A stretch of DNA of 64,000 nt, from positions 186,001-250,000 of the forward strand of contig NZ_LXVX01000002.1 in the NCBI RefSeq assembly GCF_001650725.1, written 5' to 3'. The notes beneath the pieces were generated by a model. The model did no database searches, had not been told where the DNA came from, and worked only from the letters and a program-made list of their open reading frames with translations. The stretch comes from Sphingobium sp. TCM1 (GTDB lineage Bacteria > Pseudomonadota > Alphaproteobacteria > Sphingomonadales > Sphingomonadaceae). Below are positions 43,277 through 53,362 of this stretch, piece by piece. Both the position numbers and the translations under genes were made by a program. Position 1 is the first letter of the stretch, and each line of letters begins with the position of its first letter.

Positions 43277-44410
43277 ATGTCCGACGCCCCCGAAAAAGAC
43301 GTCCGCCTGATCTGGAGCCGCTATTACAGCGCCTTCGTCCCTGCTCCGCCCGGCCCAGGCCTTCTCGATCGGCTGAAGGCCGCGAGCGGCGCGATCGGCG
43401 GCATCGCCATCACCGGCCTGCTTTGCGGGCTGATGCTGGGCAATGGCCTTGCCCACCCGCTGCTGGTCGCGCCGATGGGCGCGTCCGCCGTGTTGCTGTT
43501 CGCCGTGCCCGCCAGCCCCCTCGCCCAGCCGTGGCCAGTGCTTGGCGGCAATGTCATTTCCGCCCTGGTCGGCATCGCCGTGGCCAAGGCCATCGCCGAC
43601 CCCACGCTGGCCGCCGCGCTGGCGGTTGGCGCGGCGATCGCGGTCATGTCGCTGCTGCGCTGCCTCCACCCGCCCGGCGGCGCGGTGGCCCTGTCGGCCG
43701 TCCTGGGGGCGAAGGGCGCGGCGGGCAGCTATATGTTCGCGCTGGTGCCCGTCGGCGTGAACACACTATTGCTGCTGACCGTCGCCATCCTCTTCCACCG
43801 GCTGGCCGGTCATAATTATCCCCATGTCGCGCCCAGGACGCCCGCGCCCCATGGCACGAGTGACCCGGCACCGATGCTGCGCGCCGGGCCGTCGGGACAG
43901 GATCTCGCCGATGCGATGCAGGACTTCGGCGACACGCTGGACGTGGATGAGGCCGACCTGCGCCAGCTTTTCGCCGACGCCGAATTGCGCGCCGCCGAGC
44001 GGCTGCACGGCACGGTGCCCTGCGCCGAAATCATGTCGCGCGACGTGATCCATGTCGCCGCGCAGGAGCCGATCGGACAGGTCCGCATCCTTATGCAGGA
44101 GCGCGGTCTTCTCTCGCTGCCCGTGCTGGACGATGCCGGGCGCGTCCAGGGCATCATCGGCGCTCTCGATCTGGGCCAGGAGGGCGCGCAAGCCGGCGAC
44201 ATCGCCCGCCGCCCCTTGCTGGTCCATGCCGACACGCCGGTAGCCCGCCTGATCGGCCCGCTGAGCAGCGGCACCCGCCGCGCGGCCATCGTGGTCGATG
44301 CCGACCATCGGTTGCAGGGCCTTATCACCCAGACGGACTTGCTCGCGTCGCTGGCACTGAGGCCTATCGCTGTTCCAGCACCGGCAGATCCGGCCCCGGT
44401 ATCGCGGTAA
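43277..44410 (+). CDS. HPP-family membrane protein with C-terminal CBS pair
   Basis: A 377-residue protein. The HPP domain (about 25-165) has four membrane helices and the family signature LHPPGGAVALSAVLG. A linker leads to two CBS motifs (about 240-370) with CAEIMSRDVIHVAAQEPIG and a final QTDLLASLALRP. CBS pairs usually sense adenine nucleotides. HPP proteins have been linked to nitrite transport in cyanobacteria and chloroplasts, but other roles are open. ATG 43277 is chosen from the family N-terminus. The last 47 bases overlap the small gene on the other strand. Confidence 0.9.
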   Translation: MSDAPEKDVRLIWSRYYSAFVPAPPGPGLLDRLKAASGAIGGIAITGLLCGLMLGNGLAHPLLVAPMGASAVLLFAVPASPLAQPWPVLGGNVISALVGIAVAKAIADPTLAAALAVGAAIAVMSLLRCLHPPGGAVALSAVLGAKGAAGSYMFALVPVGVNTLLLLTVAILFHRLAGHNYPHVAPRTPAPHGTSDPAPMLRAGPSGQDLADAMQDFGDTLDVDEADLRQLFADAELRAAERLHGTVPCAEIMSRDVIHVAAQEPIGQVRILMQERGLLSLPVLDDAGRVQGIIGALDLGQEGAQAGDIARRPLLVHADTPVARLIGPLSSGTRRAAIVVDADHRLQGLITQTDLLASLALRPIAVPAPADPAPVSR

Positions 44411-44555
44411 TGGCGACATTGGCGAACATCACCAGCCCCGCAAGGATCATCAGCACCCCGCGCTTCCGGTCGCGCCTCTTCAGGAGCGTGTAAATGCCGC
44501 CGCCGGTCAGCAGCGCGCCCGCGAGCATGAGGATGGATAAGATCGTTCCAGCCAT
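44364..44555 (-). CDS. Small two-helix membrane protein
   Basis: A 63-residue protein with two hydrophobic segments (TILSILMLAGALLTGGGIY and GVLMILAGLVMFANVAITAI) joined by a short basic loop LKRRDRKR, which predicts a hairpin in the inner membrane. It overlaps the end of the convergent HPP-CBS gene by 47 bases. No family is recognised. ATG 44567 is an alternative start. The pattern of hydrophobicity with a positive loop argues for real coding. Confidence 0.6.
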   Translation of the reverse strand: MAGTILSILMLAGALLTGGGIYTLLKRRDRKRGVLMILAGLVMFANVAITAIPGPDLPVLEQR

Positions 44556-44659
44556 GCAGGATGCCATAGGGACCAAGCTGGACTGTGGCAATTGGCGTTC
44601 CTTGCCCCTATGAGGCGCGCAGAAACGAATCACCCTTTCGGTGAAGGGACGCTTCTCAC

Positions 44660-45097
44660 ATGAAAATCGCCATCGCATCCGATCATGCCGCCGTCGACTT
44701 GAAGGCGGAACTCGCCCAATGGCTGCGCGAGGAAGGGCATGACGTCGACGACCTGGGACCGGCCACCGCCGACCGAGTCGATTACCCCGATTTTGGTTAC
44801 AAGCTCGCGGCGGCCGTCGCATCGGGCGCGGCCGAGCGCGGCATCGCGCTCTGCGGGTCGGGCATCGGCATCTCGATCGCGGTCAACCGCAATCCGGCGT
44901 GCCGCTGCGCACTGGTAAGCGAACCGCTGTCGGCTGCGCTGTCGCGCGAGCATAACGACGCTAATGTCTTGGCGCTCGGCGCTCGTCTGACAGGTGAGGA
45001 CATGGCCAAGGCGTGCGTCTCCGCCTTTATCAACACCGAGTTCGGCGGCGGTCGCCATGCCGGCCGTGTCGAGAAACTATCCCAGCCCGCGCTCTGA
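44660..45097 (+). CDS. rpiB: Ribose-5-phosphate isomerase B
   Basis: Interconverts ribose 5-phosphate and ribulose 5-phosphate. It has 145 residues in the RpiB/LacAB fold. [11 protein letters not shown] is at the N-terminus, active-site C65 is in [12 protein letters not shown], then [24 protein letters not shown]. The catalytic cysteine and the DH pair are present. It precedes glyA by 11 bases, so they form an operon. Confidence 0.96.
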   Translation: MKIAIASDHAAVDLKAELAQWLREEGHDVDDLGPATADRVDYPDFGYKLAAAVASGAAERGIALCGSGIGISIAVNRNPACRCALVSEPLSAALSREHNDANVLALGARLTGEDMAKACVSAFINTEFGGGRHAGRVEKLSQPAL

Positions 45098-45108
45098 AAG
45101 GACTTGAG

Positions 45109-46428
45109 ATGAGCACCGACACCCTGACCCAGCCTGCTTTGTCGGACATCCGTTCGGAAGGCTATTTCACGCGCGGCCTGGCCGATGCGGATCCCGCCGT
45201 GTTCGGCGGCGTCCAGCAGGAACTGAAGCGCGAGCAGAACCAGATCGAACTGATCGCGTCGGAAAACATCGTGTCCAAGGCGGTGCTGGAAGCGCAGGGT
45301 AGCGTCTTCACCAACAAATATGCCGAGGGCTATCCGGGCAAGCGCTATTATCAGGGCTGCGCTCCGTCCGACGTCGTCGAACAGCTCGCCATCGACCGCG
45401 CCAAGCAGCTGTTCGGCTGCAACTTCGTCAACGTCCAGCCGCACTCGGGCGCACAGGCCAATGGCGGCGTGATGCTGGCGCTGGTCAAGCCCGGCGAGAC
45501 GATCATGGGCCTGTCGCTGGATGCCGGCGGCCACCTGACCCATGGGTCGAAGCCCAGCATGTCGGGCAAATGGTTCAACGCCGTGCAATATGGCGTTCGC
45601 GAAGACACCCACCTGATCGACTATGACGCGGTCGAGGCGCAGGCGATCGAATGCCAGCCCAAGCTGATCATCGCGGGCGGCAGCGCCTATCCGCGCCAGA
45701 TCGATTTCGCCCGCTTCCGTGCGATCGCGGACAAGGTCGGCGCGCTGTTCATGGTCGACATGGCGCACTTCGCGGGTCTGGTCGCCGGCGGCGCCCACCC
45801 CTCGCCCTTCGGCTATGCCGACGTGGTGACCACCACCACGCACAAGACCCTGCGCGGTCCGCGCGGCGGCATGATCCTGACCAATGACGAAGCGATCGCG
45901 AAGAAGATCAACTCGGCCATCTTCCCCGGCCTTCAGGGCGGCCCGCTGATGCACGTCATCGCCGCCAAGGCGGTGGCCTTCGGCGAAGCGCTCCAGCCGG
46001 AGTTCAAGACCTACGCCCAGGCGATCGTCAACAATGCCAAGGCGCTTGCCGGCAAGCTGGAGCAGCGCGGCCTGGCCGTCATCTCCGGCGGCACCGACAC
46101 CCATCTGGCGCTGATCGACCTGCGCCCCTACGGCATTTCGGGCAAGGATGCCGACGAGGCGCTGGAGCGTAGCTTCATCACCTGCAACAAGAATGGCGTG
46201 CCGGGCGACCCGCTGCCCCCGACCAAGACCAGCGGCATCCGCGTCGGATCGCCCGCCGGCACCACCCGCGGCTTCGGCGTGGCGGAGTTCGAGGCGATCG
46301 GCGACATGATCGCCGACGTGCTGGAAGGTTTGCGCGACAAGGGCGAACATGGCGATGCCGCCGTGGAAGCCAATGTCCGCGAACGCGTCACTGCGCTTTG
46401 CGCCCGCTTCCCCATCTACGAAGGGTAA
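45109..46428 (+). CDS. glyA: Serine hydroxymethyltransferase
   Basis: Converts serine and tetrahydrofolate to glycine and methylene-THF. It has 439 residues. [19 protein letters not shown] is in the N-terminus, [11 protein letters not shown] follows, and PLP lysine K246 is in [20 protein letters not shown] precedes ATG 45109; the longer frame reads through the end of rpiB and is not used. It is followed 6 bases on by nrdR, an arrangement common in alphaproteobacteria (glyA-nrdR). Confidence 0.98.
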   Translation: MSTDTLTQPALSDIRSEGYFTRGLADADPAVFGGVQQELKREQNQIELIASENIVSKAVLEAQGSVFTNKYAEGYPGKRYYQGCAPSDVVEQLAIDRAKQLFGCNFVNVQPHSGAQANGGVMLALVKPGETIMGLSLDAGGHLTHGSKPSMSGKWFNAVQYGVREDTHLIDYDAVEAQAIECQPKLIIAGGSAYPRQIDFARFRAIADKVGALFMVDMAHFAGLVAGGAHPSPFGYADVVTTTTHKTLRGPRGGMILTNDEAIAKKINSAIFPGLQGGPLMHVIAAKAVAFGEALQPEFKTYAQAIVNNAKALAGKLEQRGLAVISGGTDTHLALIDLRPYGISGKDADEALERSFITCNKNGVPGDPLPPTKTSGIRVGSPAGTTRGFGVAEFEAIGDMIADVLEGLRDKGEHGDAAVEANVRERVTALCARFPIYEG

Positions 46429-46434
46429 GCCCGC

Positions 46435-46896
46435 TTGCGCTGCCCCTTTTGCGCCCATGAAGACAGTCAGGTGAAGGACAGCCGGCCGACGGAGGATGGT
46501 GCCGCCATCCGCCGTCGCCGCCAGTGCGAAGCCTGCGGGGCGCGCTTCACCACATTCGAGCGTATCCAGTTGCGTGACATCTGGGTCGTGAAGAGCGAGG
46601 GGCGCAAGGAAGCCTTCGACCGCGACAAGCTGGCCCGATCGATCGGCATCGCCTGCCGCAAGCGGCCGATTGATCCCAGCCGCATCGAAAAGCTGATCTC
46701 CGGCATCCAGCGCCAGCTGGAAACCAGCGGCGATGGCGAGGTCCCCGCCCGCGCCATCGGCGAAATGGTGATGGAGGGGCTGAAGCGCCTCGACAGCGTA
46801 GCCTATATCCGCTTCGCCAGCGTCTACAAGGACTTCACCGACGCGCGGGATTTCGAGGAATTTGCAGGAACCGTGAAGGAAGTCGGGCGGGAGTGA
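46435..46896 (+). CDS. nrdR: Transcriptional repressor NrdR
   Basis: Represses ribonucleotide reductase genes when dATP is high. It has 153 residues. The zinc ribbon has C3 and C6 (RCPFC) and C31/C34 (CEACGARF), followed by an ATP-cone domain. It starts with TTG at 46435, which gives the invariant N-terminus M-RCPFC; no ATG is possible there. Its stop overlaps a GTG of the next frame. Its targets (nrd genes with NrdR boxes) are not in the window. Confidence 0.96.
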   Translation: MRCPFCAHEDSQVKDSRPTEDGAAIRRRRQCEACGARFTTFERIQLRDIWVVKSEGRKEAFDRDKLARSIGIACRKRPIDPSRIEKLISGIQRQLETSGDGEVPARAIGEMVMEGLKRLDSVAYIRFASVYKDFTDARDFEEFAGTVKEVGRE

Positions 46897-46901
46897 ACGC
46901 T

Positions 46902-47618
46902 ATGAACAAGCCCCCCGTGATCGTCCTAGTCCGCCCGCAACTGGGCGAGAATATCGGCAAGGCCGCGCGCGCGATGCTGAATTTCGGTTTGACCGAGATG
47001 CGGCTCGTTTCCCCCCGCGACGGCTGGCCCAATCCCGACGCCGGCCCGGCCGCTGCGGGGGCCGATGTGGTGCTGGACGGCGCCCAGGTCCATGCGACGC
47101 TGGCCGACGCCGTGGCGGACTGCGCCCATGTCTATGCCACCACCGTGCGCAAGCGCGGCGTCACCAAGCCAGTGGTCACACCCGAAGAGGCCGCGCGTGA
47201 GATTCATGCGGCGCAAGGCCGCAGCGCCTTCGTCTTCGGACCCGAACGATCGGGCCTGGAAACCGACGATGTCGCGCTCGCGCGCAAGATCCTGACCGTG
47301 CCGATCAATCCGGAGTTCGGTTCGCTCAACCTCGCCCAGGCGGTAATCCTGTGCGCCTATGAATGGTCGAAACAGGCCCAGTTGGAACAGCCCACCGTCA
47401 CCGACCTGCTCGAACCGGCACCGCAGGTGGAACTGGAGGGCATGATCGTCCAGTTCGAGACGCTGCTGGACAATGCCGGCTATTTCTTCCCGCCCGACCG
47501 CGCGCCCGCGACCAAAAGGACGTTGCGCAACCTGCTGACCAAGCCGGGCTGGAACCATCTGGAGGTGCGTACCCTGCGTGGCGTGCTGTCAGCGCTCGCA
47601 ACGCCGCGAACGCGCTGA
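46902..47618 (+). CDS. trmJ: SPOUT-family RNA methyltransferase (TrmJ-like)
   Basis: Probably 2'-O-methylates position 32 of tRNAs. It has 238 residues. The SpoU/TrmD knot is visible as VLVRPQLGENIGKAARAM at the start, FVFGPERSGLETDD, and VPINPEFGSLNLAQAVIL at the SAM pocket. A C-terminal extension of about 70 residues is the dimer part seen in TrmJ. ATG 46902 is used; GTG 46893, which overlaps the nrdR stop as GTGA, would add three residues and may be the coupled start. Confidence 0.93.
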   Translation: MNKPPVIVLVRPQLGENIGKAARAMLNFGLTEMRLVSPRDGWPNPDAGPAAAGADVVLDGAQVHATLADAVADCAHVYATTVRKRGVTKPVVTPEEAAREIHAAQGRSAFVFGPERSGLETDDVALARKILTVPINPEFGSLNLAQAVILCAYEWSKQAQLEQPTVTDLLEPAPQVELEGMIVQFETLLDNAGYFFPPDRAPATKRTLRNLLTKPGWNHLEVRTLRGVLSALATPRTR

Positions 47619-47624
47619 CAGACC

Positions 47625-48386
47625 TCAGATCCCACCCGGATAGACTGTCCAGCCGCCCTGTTCCAGCGCTGCGGAAAGCGCCGCGACGCAGGCGTCGAGC
47701 GTGACCTGGCTGGTCGAACGCACCACGAAATTCGCTCCGGTGCGCCCTTCTCGGAAAAAGGGGTAGCTACCGATCTGGCAGCCTTCATGCGCGCGCTCGG
47801 TGGCGGCGAGCAGATCTGCGATCTCGCTTTCCGCAACCCAGCAGCCGATCGTCGCCGACAGCAGGGGCAATCCGCCCTCCAGCGTGCCGGTCAGGCTCTC
47901 CAGCATCCCCGCAGTGATATGGGGCACGCCCGCCATGATGAAGATATTGCCGTAGCGGATGCCCGGCGCCCCTGACATTCGATTCTCGATCAGGCTGGCT
48001 CCCGCGGGCACCCGCGCCATGCGCAACCGCGCTTCGGTCAGCCCGCCACGCGTCGCATAATAGGCCGACAGGACCGACCTTGCGCCCTCATGGACTTCCA
48101 CCTCCACGCCCAGCGCCGCCGCGATCGCATCGACGGTGATGTCGTCATGAGTCGGCCCGATGCCGCCGGTGGTGAAGAGATAGTCGTTCCGTGCCCGTAA
48201 CGCGTTCACCGCTTCGACGATCGCCCCCTCGTCATCGGCCACGACCCGCACCTCGCGCAGCCGGATGCCCTGGACATTCAGCCAGGTCGCGATCTGCGAC
48301 ACATTCTTGTCCTGTGTGCGGCCTGAGAGAATCTCGTCGCCGATCACGATCAGCGCTGCGGTCCATGTGCGGGTCGGATCGGCCAT
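47625..48386 (-). CDS. CinA-type MoCF/competence-damage domain protein (stand-alone N-terminal half)
   Basis: A 253-residue protein with the MoCF-biosynthesis fold of CinA. ALIVIGDEILSGRTQDKN is at the start, then FTTGGIGPTHDDITVDAIA, and the late MSGAPGIRYGNIFIMAGVPHI. In CinA this part is an ADP-ribose pyrophosphatase linked to NAD repair. The NMN-deamidase PncC half is absent, the usual split in alphaproteobacteria. Start 48386 is supported by the family N-terminus. It is convergent with trmJ and divergent from map. Confidence 0.92.
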   Translation of the reverse strand: MADPTRTWTAALIVIGDEILSGRTQDKNVSQIATWLNVQGIRLREVRVVADDEGAIVEAVNALRARNDYLFTTGGIGPTHDDITVDAIAAALGVEVEVHEGARSVLSAYYATRGGLTEARLRMARVPAGASLIENRMSGAPGIRYGNIFIMAGVPHITAGMLESLTGTLEGGLPLLSATIGCWVAESEIADLLAATERAHEGCQIGSYPFFREGRTGANFVVRSTSQVTLDACVAALSAALEQGGWTVYPGGI

Positions 48387-48465
48387 GCAGGGTCCATAGC
48401 CCGTGGCGCCGCTCATGCCTAGCGTCCCTCTCGCATTATGCCCGCCAAGCGCCTATAATCGCATC

Positions 48466-49296
48466 ATGACCGAATATATGACGATGACGGCGGATGCGCC
48501 GATCTCCCGCTCGACCGCAATCAAGCTGTATGACGAATCCGGTTTCGCCGGGATGCGCAAGGCCGGGCGCCTCGCCGCCGAAATCCTCGATGCGCTGGCG
48601 CCTCATGTGGTGCCCGGCGTGACCACTGGCGAACTGGACGACATCGTCCGCCGCATGACGCTCGAGGGCGGCGGCGTGCCCGCCACGCTGGGCTATCGGG
48701 GCTATACCCACAGCTGCTGCATCAGCCTCAACAATGTCATCTGCCACGGCATTCCGGGCGATTATAGACTCAGGGATGGTGACATCCTCAACATCGACGT
48801 GACGCCGCAGGTCGATGGCTGGCATGGCGACACCAGCCGCATGTACATCGCCGGCGAAGCCTCGATCAAGGCGCGCCGGCTGGTTGAAGTCACCTATGAA
48901 TGCCTGATGCTGGGCATTGAGCAGGCGAAGCCCGGCAATCATCTGGGCGACATCGGCCATGCCGTACAGCGCCACGCGGAAAAGCACCGCTATGGCGTCG
49001 TCCGCGATTTCTGCGGTCATGGCCTGGGCCGCGTCTTCCACGACAGCCCGGAGGTCGTCCATATCGGCCGCCCCGGGACTGGCCCCGAGCTGAAGCCCGG
49101 CATGTTCTTCACCATCGAACCGATGATCAACATCGGCAAGCCCGGCGTGAAGATGCTGGACGATGGCTGGACGGCGGTGACGCGCGACCGCACGCTTTCC
49201 GCCCAGTTCGAACATAGCATCGGAATCACCGAAACCGGCTGTGAGATCTTCACCAAAAGCCCGGCAGGCCTCGACTGCCCACCCTATGGCGCCTGA
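48466..49296 (+). CDS. map: Methionine aminopeptidase, type I
   Basis: Removes the initiator methionine. It has 276 residues. The pita-bread fold shows YTHSCCISLNNVICHGIPG, metal ligands in ILNIDVTPQVDGWHGDTSRMY (Asp pair), FCGHGLGRVFHDSPEVVH (His), FFTIEPMINIG (Glu) and AQFEHSIGITETGCEIF (Glu). It has an N-terminal tail of about 20 residues before the core. ATG 48466 is chosen; upstream in-frame codons extend into the divergent cinA region. Confidence 0.96.
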   Translation: MTEYMTMTADAPISRSTAIKLYDESGFAGMRKAGRLAAEILDALAPHVVPGVTTGELDDIVRRMTLEGGGVPATLGYRGYTHSCCISLNNVICHGIPGDYRLRDGDILNIDVTPQVDGWHGDTSRMYIAGEASIKARRLVEVTYECLMLGIEQAKPGNHLGDIGHAVQRHAEKHRYGVVRDFCGHGLGRVFHDSPEVVHIGRPGTGPELKPGMFFTIEPMINIGKPGVKMLDDGWTAVTRDRTLSAQFEHSIGITETGCEIFTKSPAGLDCPPYGA

Positions 49297-49337
49297 GCCT
49301 CAAAACGCTGCCCAAAAAACAGGCAATTGGACATGAA

Positions 49338-49358
49338 ATTGCCCGGATTCCGGGCAAT
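49338..49358. other. Perfect 21-base palindrome between map and glnB
   Basis: ATTGCCCGG (49338-49346) and CCGGGCAAT (49350-49358) are exact complements with a 3-base centre ATT. There is no T-run after it. It lies 42 bases behind map and about 180 bases before glnB, so it could be an operator for the nitrogen genes or part of the map 3' end. Confidence 0.4.
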
Positions 49359-49423
49359 ATGGACAAAGATTGCTGCATCGCCGAAAGCAGTCCTAGCGAT
49401 TCGCCATTTGGCACGGTAATTGA

Positions 49424-49876
<453 letters not shown>

Positions 49877-49967
49877 TCCGTTTTCTCCTGTCGTCCGTCG
49901 ATCGGCAGGCATTTTGGCATCCACAACCCCTTCGGGGGGGGTATTTCTGAAAGAAGGGCAATAGCAC

Positions 49968-51380
49968 ATGGCCAACACGCCAAAAGACATCCTGAAGATG
50001 ATCGAGGAAAAGGAGATCGAGTGGGTCGATGTCCGCTTCACCGATCCCAAGGGCAAGTGGCAGCACCTGACCATGGTTTCCAGCGTGCTTGGCGAAGATG
50101 AGCTGACCCAGGGCCTGATGTTCGACGGTTCGTCGATCGAAGGTTGGAAGGCGATCAACGAATCGGACATGATCCTCAAGCCCGACCTCGACGCCGTTTA
50201 CGTCGATCCGTTCAGCGCCACCCCGATGCTGATCATCTTCTGCGACATTGTCGAACCCGACACCGGCGAACTTTACAGCCGCGACCCGCGCTCCTGCGCG
50301 AAGCGCGCCGAGGCCTTCGTCAAGTCGGCCGGTTTTGGCGACACCATCTACGTCGGTCCGGAAGCCGAATTCTTCATGTTCGACGATGTGCGCTTCGAGA
50401 ATGACTATTCGCAGAGCTACTTCAAGATCGACGACATCGAACTGCCGACCAACACCGGCAAGGAATATGAAGGCGGCAACCTGGGCCACCGCCCGCGCGC
50501 CAAGGGCGGCTATTTCCCCGTCGCTCCGGTCGATCCCTGCACCGACATCCGCGCCGAAATGGTTTCGACCATGCTCGAAATGGGCCTGCCCTGCGACAAG
50601 CATCACCATGAAGTCGCCGCTGCCCAGCACGAACTGGGCCTGACCTTCGGCACGCTGGTCCAGACCGCCGACCGTATGCAGATCTACAAATATGTCGTGC
50701 AGATGGTTGCCCAGGCCTATGGCAAGACCGCGACCTTCATGCCGAAGCCGATCGCGCAGGACAATGGTTCGGGCATGCACACCCACATGTCGATCTGGGA
50801 AGGCGGCAAGCCGCTCTTCGCCGGTGACGGCTATGCCGGTCTGTCGGACACCTGCCTCTACTTCATCGGGGGCGTCATCAAGCACGCCAAGGCACTGAAC
50901 GCCTTCACCAACCCGACCACCAACAGCTACAAGCGCCTGGTGCCGGGCTTCGAAGCCCCCGTTCTGCTGGCATATTCGGCGCGCAACCGCTCGGCTTCCT
51001 GCCGTATTCCCTACGGCGCGGGCGCCAAGGCGAAGCGCGTGGAATTCCGCTTCCCGGACGCGATGGCCAACCCCTATCTGTGCTACGCCGCCCTGCTGAT
51101 GGCGGGCCTGGACGGCATCGAGAACAAGATCCATCCGGGCGCCGCGATGGACAAGAATCTCTACGACCTGCCGCCCGAAGAGCTGAGCCAGGTGCCGACC
51201 GTCTGCGGTTCGCTGCGTGAAGCCCTGAACAGCCTCGAAGCCGACTATGAGTTCCTGCTGAAGGGCGACGTCTTCACCAAGGATCAGATCGATGCCTATA
51301 TCGAACTGAAGTGGCCCGAAGTGTATCGCTGGGAAATGGCGCCTTCGCCGGTCGAATTCGACATGTATTACAGCGCCTGA
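49968..51380 (+). CDS. glnA: Glutamine synthetase, type I
   Basis: Makes glutamine from glutamate, ammonia and ATP; a dodecamer in the cytosol. It has 470 residues. The N-terminal beta-grasp domain is followed by metal ligands in [11 protein letters not shown], then [11 protein letters not shown], the ammonia/glutamate site [12 protein letters not shown] and the ATP region [13 protein letters not shown]. Tyr399 in MDKNLYDLP is the adenylylation site of the beta form, so control by GlnE is expected together with P-II. It starts with AGAAGGG upstream of ATG 49968. A strong terminator follows. Confidence 0.98.
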   Translation: MANTPKDILKMIEEKEIEWVDVRFTDPKGKWQHLTMVSSVLGEDELTQGLMFDGSSIEGWKAINESDMILKPDLDAVYVDPFSATPMLIIFCDIVEPDTGELYSRDPRSCAKRAEAFVKSAGFGDTIYVGPEAEFFMFDDVRFENDYSQSYFKIDDIELPTNTGKEYEGGNLGHRPRAKGGYFPVAPVDPCTDIRAEMVSTMLEMGLPCDKHHHEVAAAQHELGLTFGTLVQTADRMQIYKYVVQMVAQAYGKTATFMPKPIAQDNGSGMHTHMSIWEGGKPLFAGDGYAGLSDTCLYFIGGVIKHAKALNAFTNPTTNSYKRLVPGFEAPVLLAYSARNRSASCRIPYGAGAKAKRVEFRFPDAMANPYLCYAALLMAGLDGIENKIHPGAAMDKNLYDLPPEELSQVPTVCGSLREALNSLEADYEFLLKGDVFTKDQIDAYIELKWPEVYRWEMAPSPVEFDMYYSA

Positions 51381-51404
51381 ACCCTTTCTCGGGAGCTGTG
51401 GAAG

Positions 51405-51436
51405 AGGCCCGGTCGCGCAAGCGGCCGGGCCTTTTT
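51405..51436 (+). terminator. Rho-independent terminator of the glnBA operon
   Basis: AGGCCCGG (51405-51412) pairs with CCGGGCCT (51425-51432) and is followed by TTTT. The loop is 12 bases. Confidence 0.88.
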
Positions 51437-51526
51437 CCATGGAGAGGCGATTGCGGCGGCAGGCGGCACGTTCCACATTGACGCCATGAACCCGCTCGAC
51501 TCGCTCGGCCTTTCATCCAGGCGCCG

Positions 51527-52534
51527 ATGGCGGGTGTTTCGACGCCCGCCATGGCCGCCGCAGTCAGCAACGCCGGCGGCCTCGGTTCCATCGCCGTAGG
51601 CGCGGTCGATGCGGCGACTGCACGCGAGATGATCGCCGCAGTCCGCGATCGCACGGACCGCCCTTTCAACGTCAACCTTTTCGTACATTCTCCGGCACGG
51701 TCCCGACCGGATATTGAAGCGCAGTGGCTGGTCGCGCTCGAACCGCTCTTCGGCCAGTTCGGCGGCAACTCGCCGGCATCATTGCGTGAAATATATCGCA
51801 GCTTCGCGGAGGACGACGCGATGCTCGCCATGCTAACCGCAACCCGCCCCGCCGTCGTCAGCTTCCATTTCGGCCTGCCTCAGCCGTGGCGGATCGCGAC
51901 ACTCAAGGCCGCCGGCTGCATCCTGCTCGCCAGCGTCACCAGCCTGGCCGAAGCGCTTGCGGCGCGCGCCGCAGGGGTGGACATGCTGGTCGCGCAGGGA
52001 TTCGAAGCTGGCGGCCACCGCGGCACCTTCGATCCCGATGCGCCGGACGACCGGCTGGGCGTCATGGCGCTCACTCGGCTGCTGGTCGAGCAGGCGGGAT
52101 TACCGGTCATTGCAGCGGGCGGCATCATGGACGGACGGGGCGTATGTGCGGCGCTCGATCTCGGCGCAGTTGCGGCGCAGCTCGGCACGGCGTTCATCGG
52201 CTGCCCGGAAAGCAGCGCCGATGCCGCCTATCGGGCCGCACTGTTCAGCCCCACCGCACATACGGTCATGACGCGCGCCATTTCCGGCCGCCCCGCCCGC
52301 TGCCTGGCCAACCGCTTCACCCGCTGGGGTGCCGACACCGCACGACCTCCACCCGATTATCCCATCGCCTATGATGCAGGAAAGGCGCTCAACCAATTGG
52401 CGAGGACGCATGGCGAAAGCGGTTATGGCGCGCATTGGGCCGGACAGGGGGTATCACTCGCTCGCGCACTTCCCGCAGCGCAGGTGGTCGCCACGATCGG
52501 AGTCGAGATGGAGCAGGCGTCAGCAGGTCATTGA
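51527..52534 (+). CDS. NAD(P)H-dependent flavin oxidoreductase (nitronate monooxygenase family), probable N-terminal frameshift
   Basis: A TIM-barrel FMN enzyme of the 2-nitropropane-dioxygenase family. It has 335 residues from ATG 51527, with MAGVSTPAMAAAVSNAGGLGSI, VSFHFGLP, LVAQGFEAGGHRGTF, AAGGIMDG and LGAVAAQLGTAFIGC in order. The first beta strand is missing. In this frame the bases before read FIQAPMAGV, the conserved start of the barrel, but have no start codon. ATG 51486 gives MNPLDSLG in another frame. One extra C in the CC at 51509-51510 would join them into MNPLDSLGPFIQAPMAGV. This is either a real frameshift, leaving a shortened protein, or a sequence error. Confidence 0.85.
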   Translation: MAGVSTPAMAAAVSNAGGLGSIAVGAVDAATAREMIAAVRDRTDRPFNVNLFVHSPARSRPDIEAQWLVALEPLFGQFGGNSPASLREIYRSFAEDDAMLAMLTATRPAVVSFHFGLPQPWRIATLKAAGCILLASVTSLAEALAARAAGVDMLVAQGFEAGGHRGTFDPDAPDDRLGVMALTRLLVEQAGLPVIAAGGIMDGRGVCAALDLGAVAAQLGTAFIGCPESSADAAYRAALFSPTAHTVMTRAISGRPARCLANRFTRWGADTARPPPDYPIAYDAGKALNQLARTHGESGYGAHWAGQGVSLARALPAAQVVATIGVEMEQASAGH

Positions 52535-52616
52535 CAGGTCAGTCTTACGACGGGTGTCGCGGCAACGACAGCGCTCGGCTCTTCCGACCGCGCGACAGAC
52601 GCGCCATCCCACAGGA

Positions 52617-53264
52617 TCAGCCCGGGATCGACGCCCCGAACAACAGCACGGGCTCACCCGGCGGCGACAGGACGATGTCGCCCCCCGCGCTCGCCACTAG
52701 CTGCCGGACCATCCAGGCGGCCGCCGTGCGCGACGCCAGCCCCTCGATCGGCAAGGTGCCCGCCAGCGCGGCACGCAGGTCCGGGTCCAGCACGACCTTC
52801 GGCCCTTCGGCCCGAACGACGATCTCGGTCACGCCCGGCCGACATTCGACGCCGATGTCCAGCTGGCCGCCGCGCACCAGCGCGTCGCCCGCGATCAGCG
52901 CCAGGTTCAGCAATATCTTGGCGGGCAGCTTGCCGAGCATCTGTTCCTCGACGATCCAGCCGACCTTCACCCGACCCGCGCCTGCGAACATGCCCTCGAT
53001 AGCGACGCGCGCTTCATGCGGCGGCACCGCATCGCCGAAGCCACCCGCCGAGCCGAAAGCCAGGCGGAAGAATTTCAGCTTGTTCGCCGACGTCCGCGCA
53101 CTGTCACCCAGCAGTTCCAGGCAACGCTCGCGCATTTCCGGGTCATTCTCGTCCGCCATCAGTTCAAGCCCATTATTGAGCGCGCCGACTGGGCTCAGCA
53201 GGTCATGGCACAGGCGCGAACAGAGCAGGCTGGCAAATTCGATGCTGTCGGTCGGATTGTTCAT
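52617..53264 (-). CDS. chpT: Histidine phosphotransferase ChpT
   Basis: Carries phosphate from the CckA hybrid kinase to CtrA (and CpdR) in the alphaproteobacterial cell-cycle and motility relay. It has 215 residues. The dimer helix is SLLCSRLCHDLLSPVGALNNGLEL with acceptor His20, followed by a degenerate kinase-like C-terminal domain without ATP site, and KLKFFRLAFGSAGG as the conserved linker. The acceptor His is present. It is a stand-alone gene between the flavin enzyme and the JAMM gene. cckA and ctrA are elsewhere. Confidence 0.93.
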   Translation of the reverse strand: MNNPTDSIEFASLLCSRLCHDLLSPVGALNNGLELMADENDPEMRERCLELLGDSARTSANKLKFFRLAFGSAGGFGDAVPPHEARVAIEGMFAGAGRVKVGWIVEEQMLGKLPAKILLNLALIAGDALVRGGQLDIGVECRPGVTEIVVRAEGPKVVLDPDLRAALAGTLPIEGLASRTAAAWMVRQLVASAGGDIVLSPPGEPVLLFGASIPG

Positions 53265-53362
53265 GCGGATGGGATCGCCGAATTAAAGGGGGAAAAGGAA
53301 GGCTGTATCCGGCTAATGCGCCCCCGCGCCCCCCGATGCAAGCCCGGCTCGCCGCCTTTCGA

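Noticed and set aside
49926-49942. CCCC-TTCG-GGGG hairpin between glnB and glnA as a terminator
   Set aside because: Very short stem and no T-run; glnB and glnA are usually co-transcribed.
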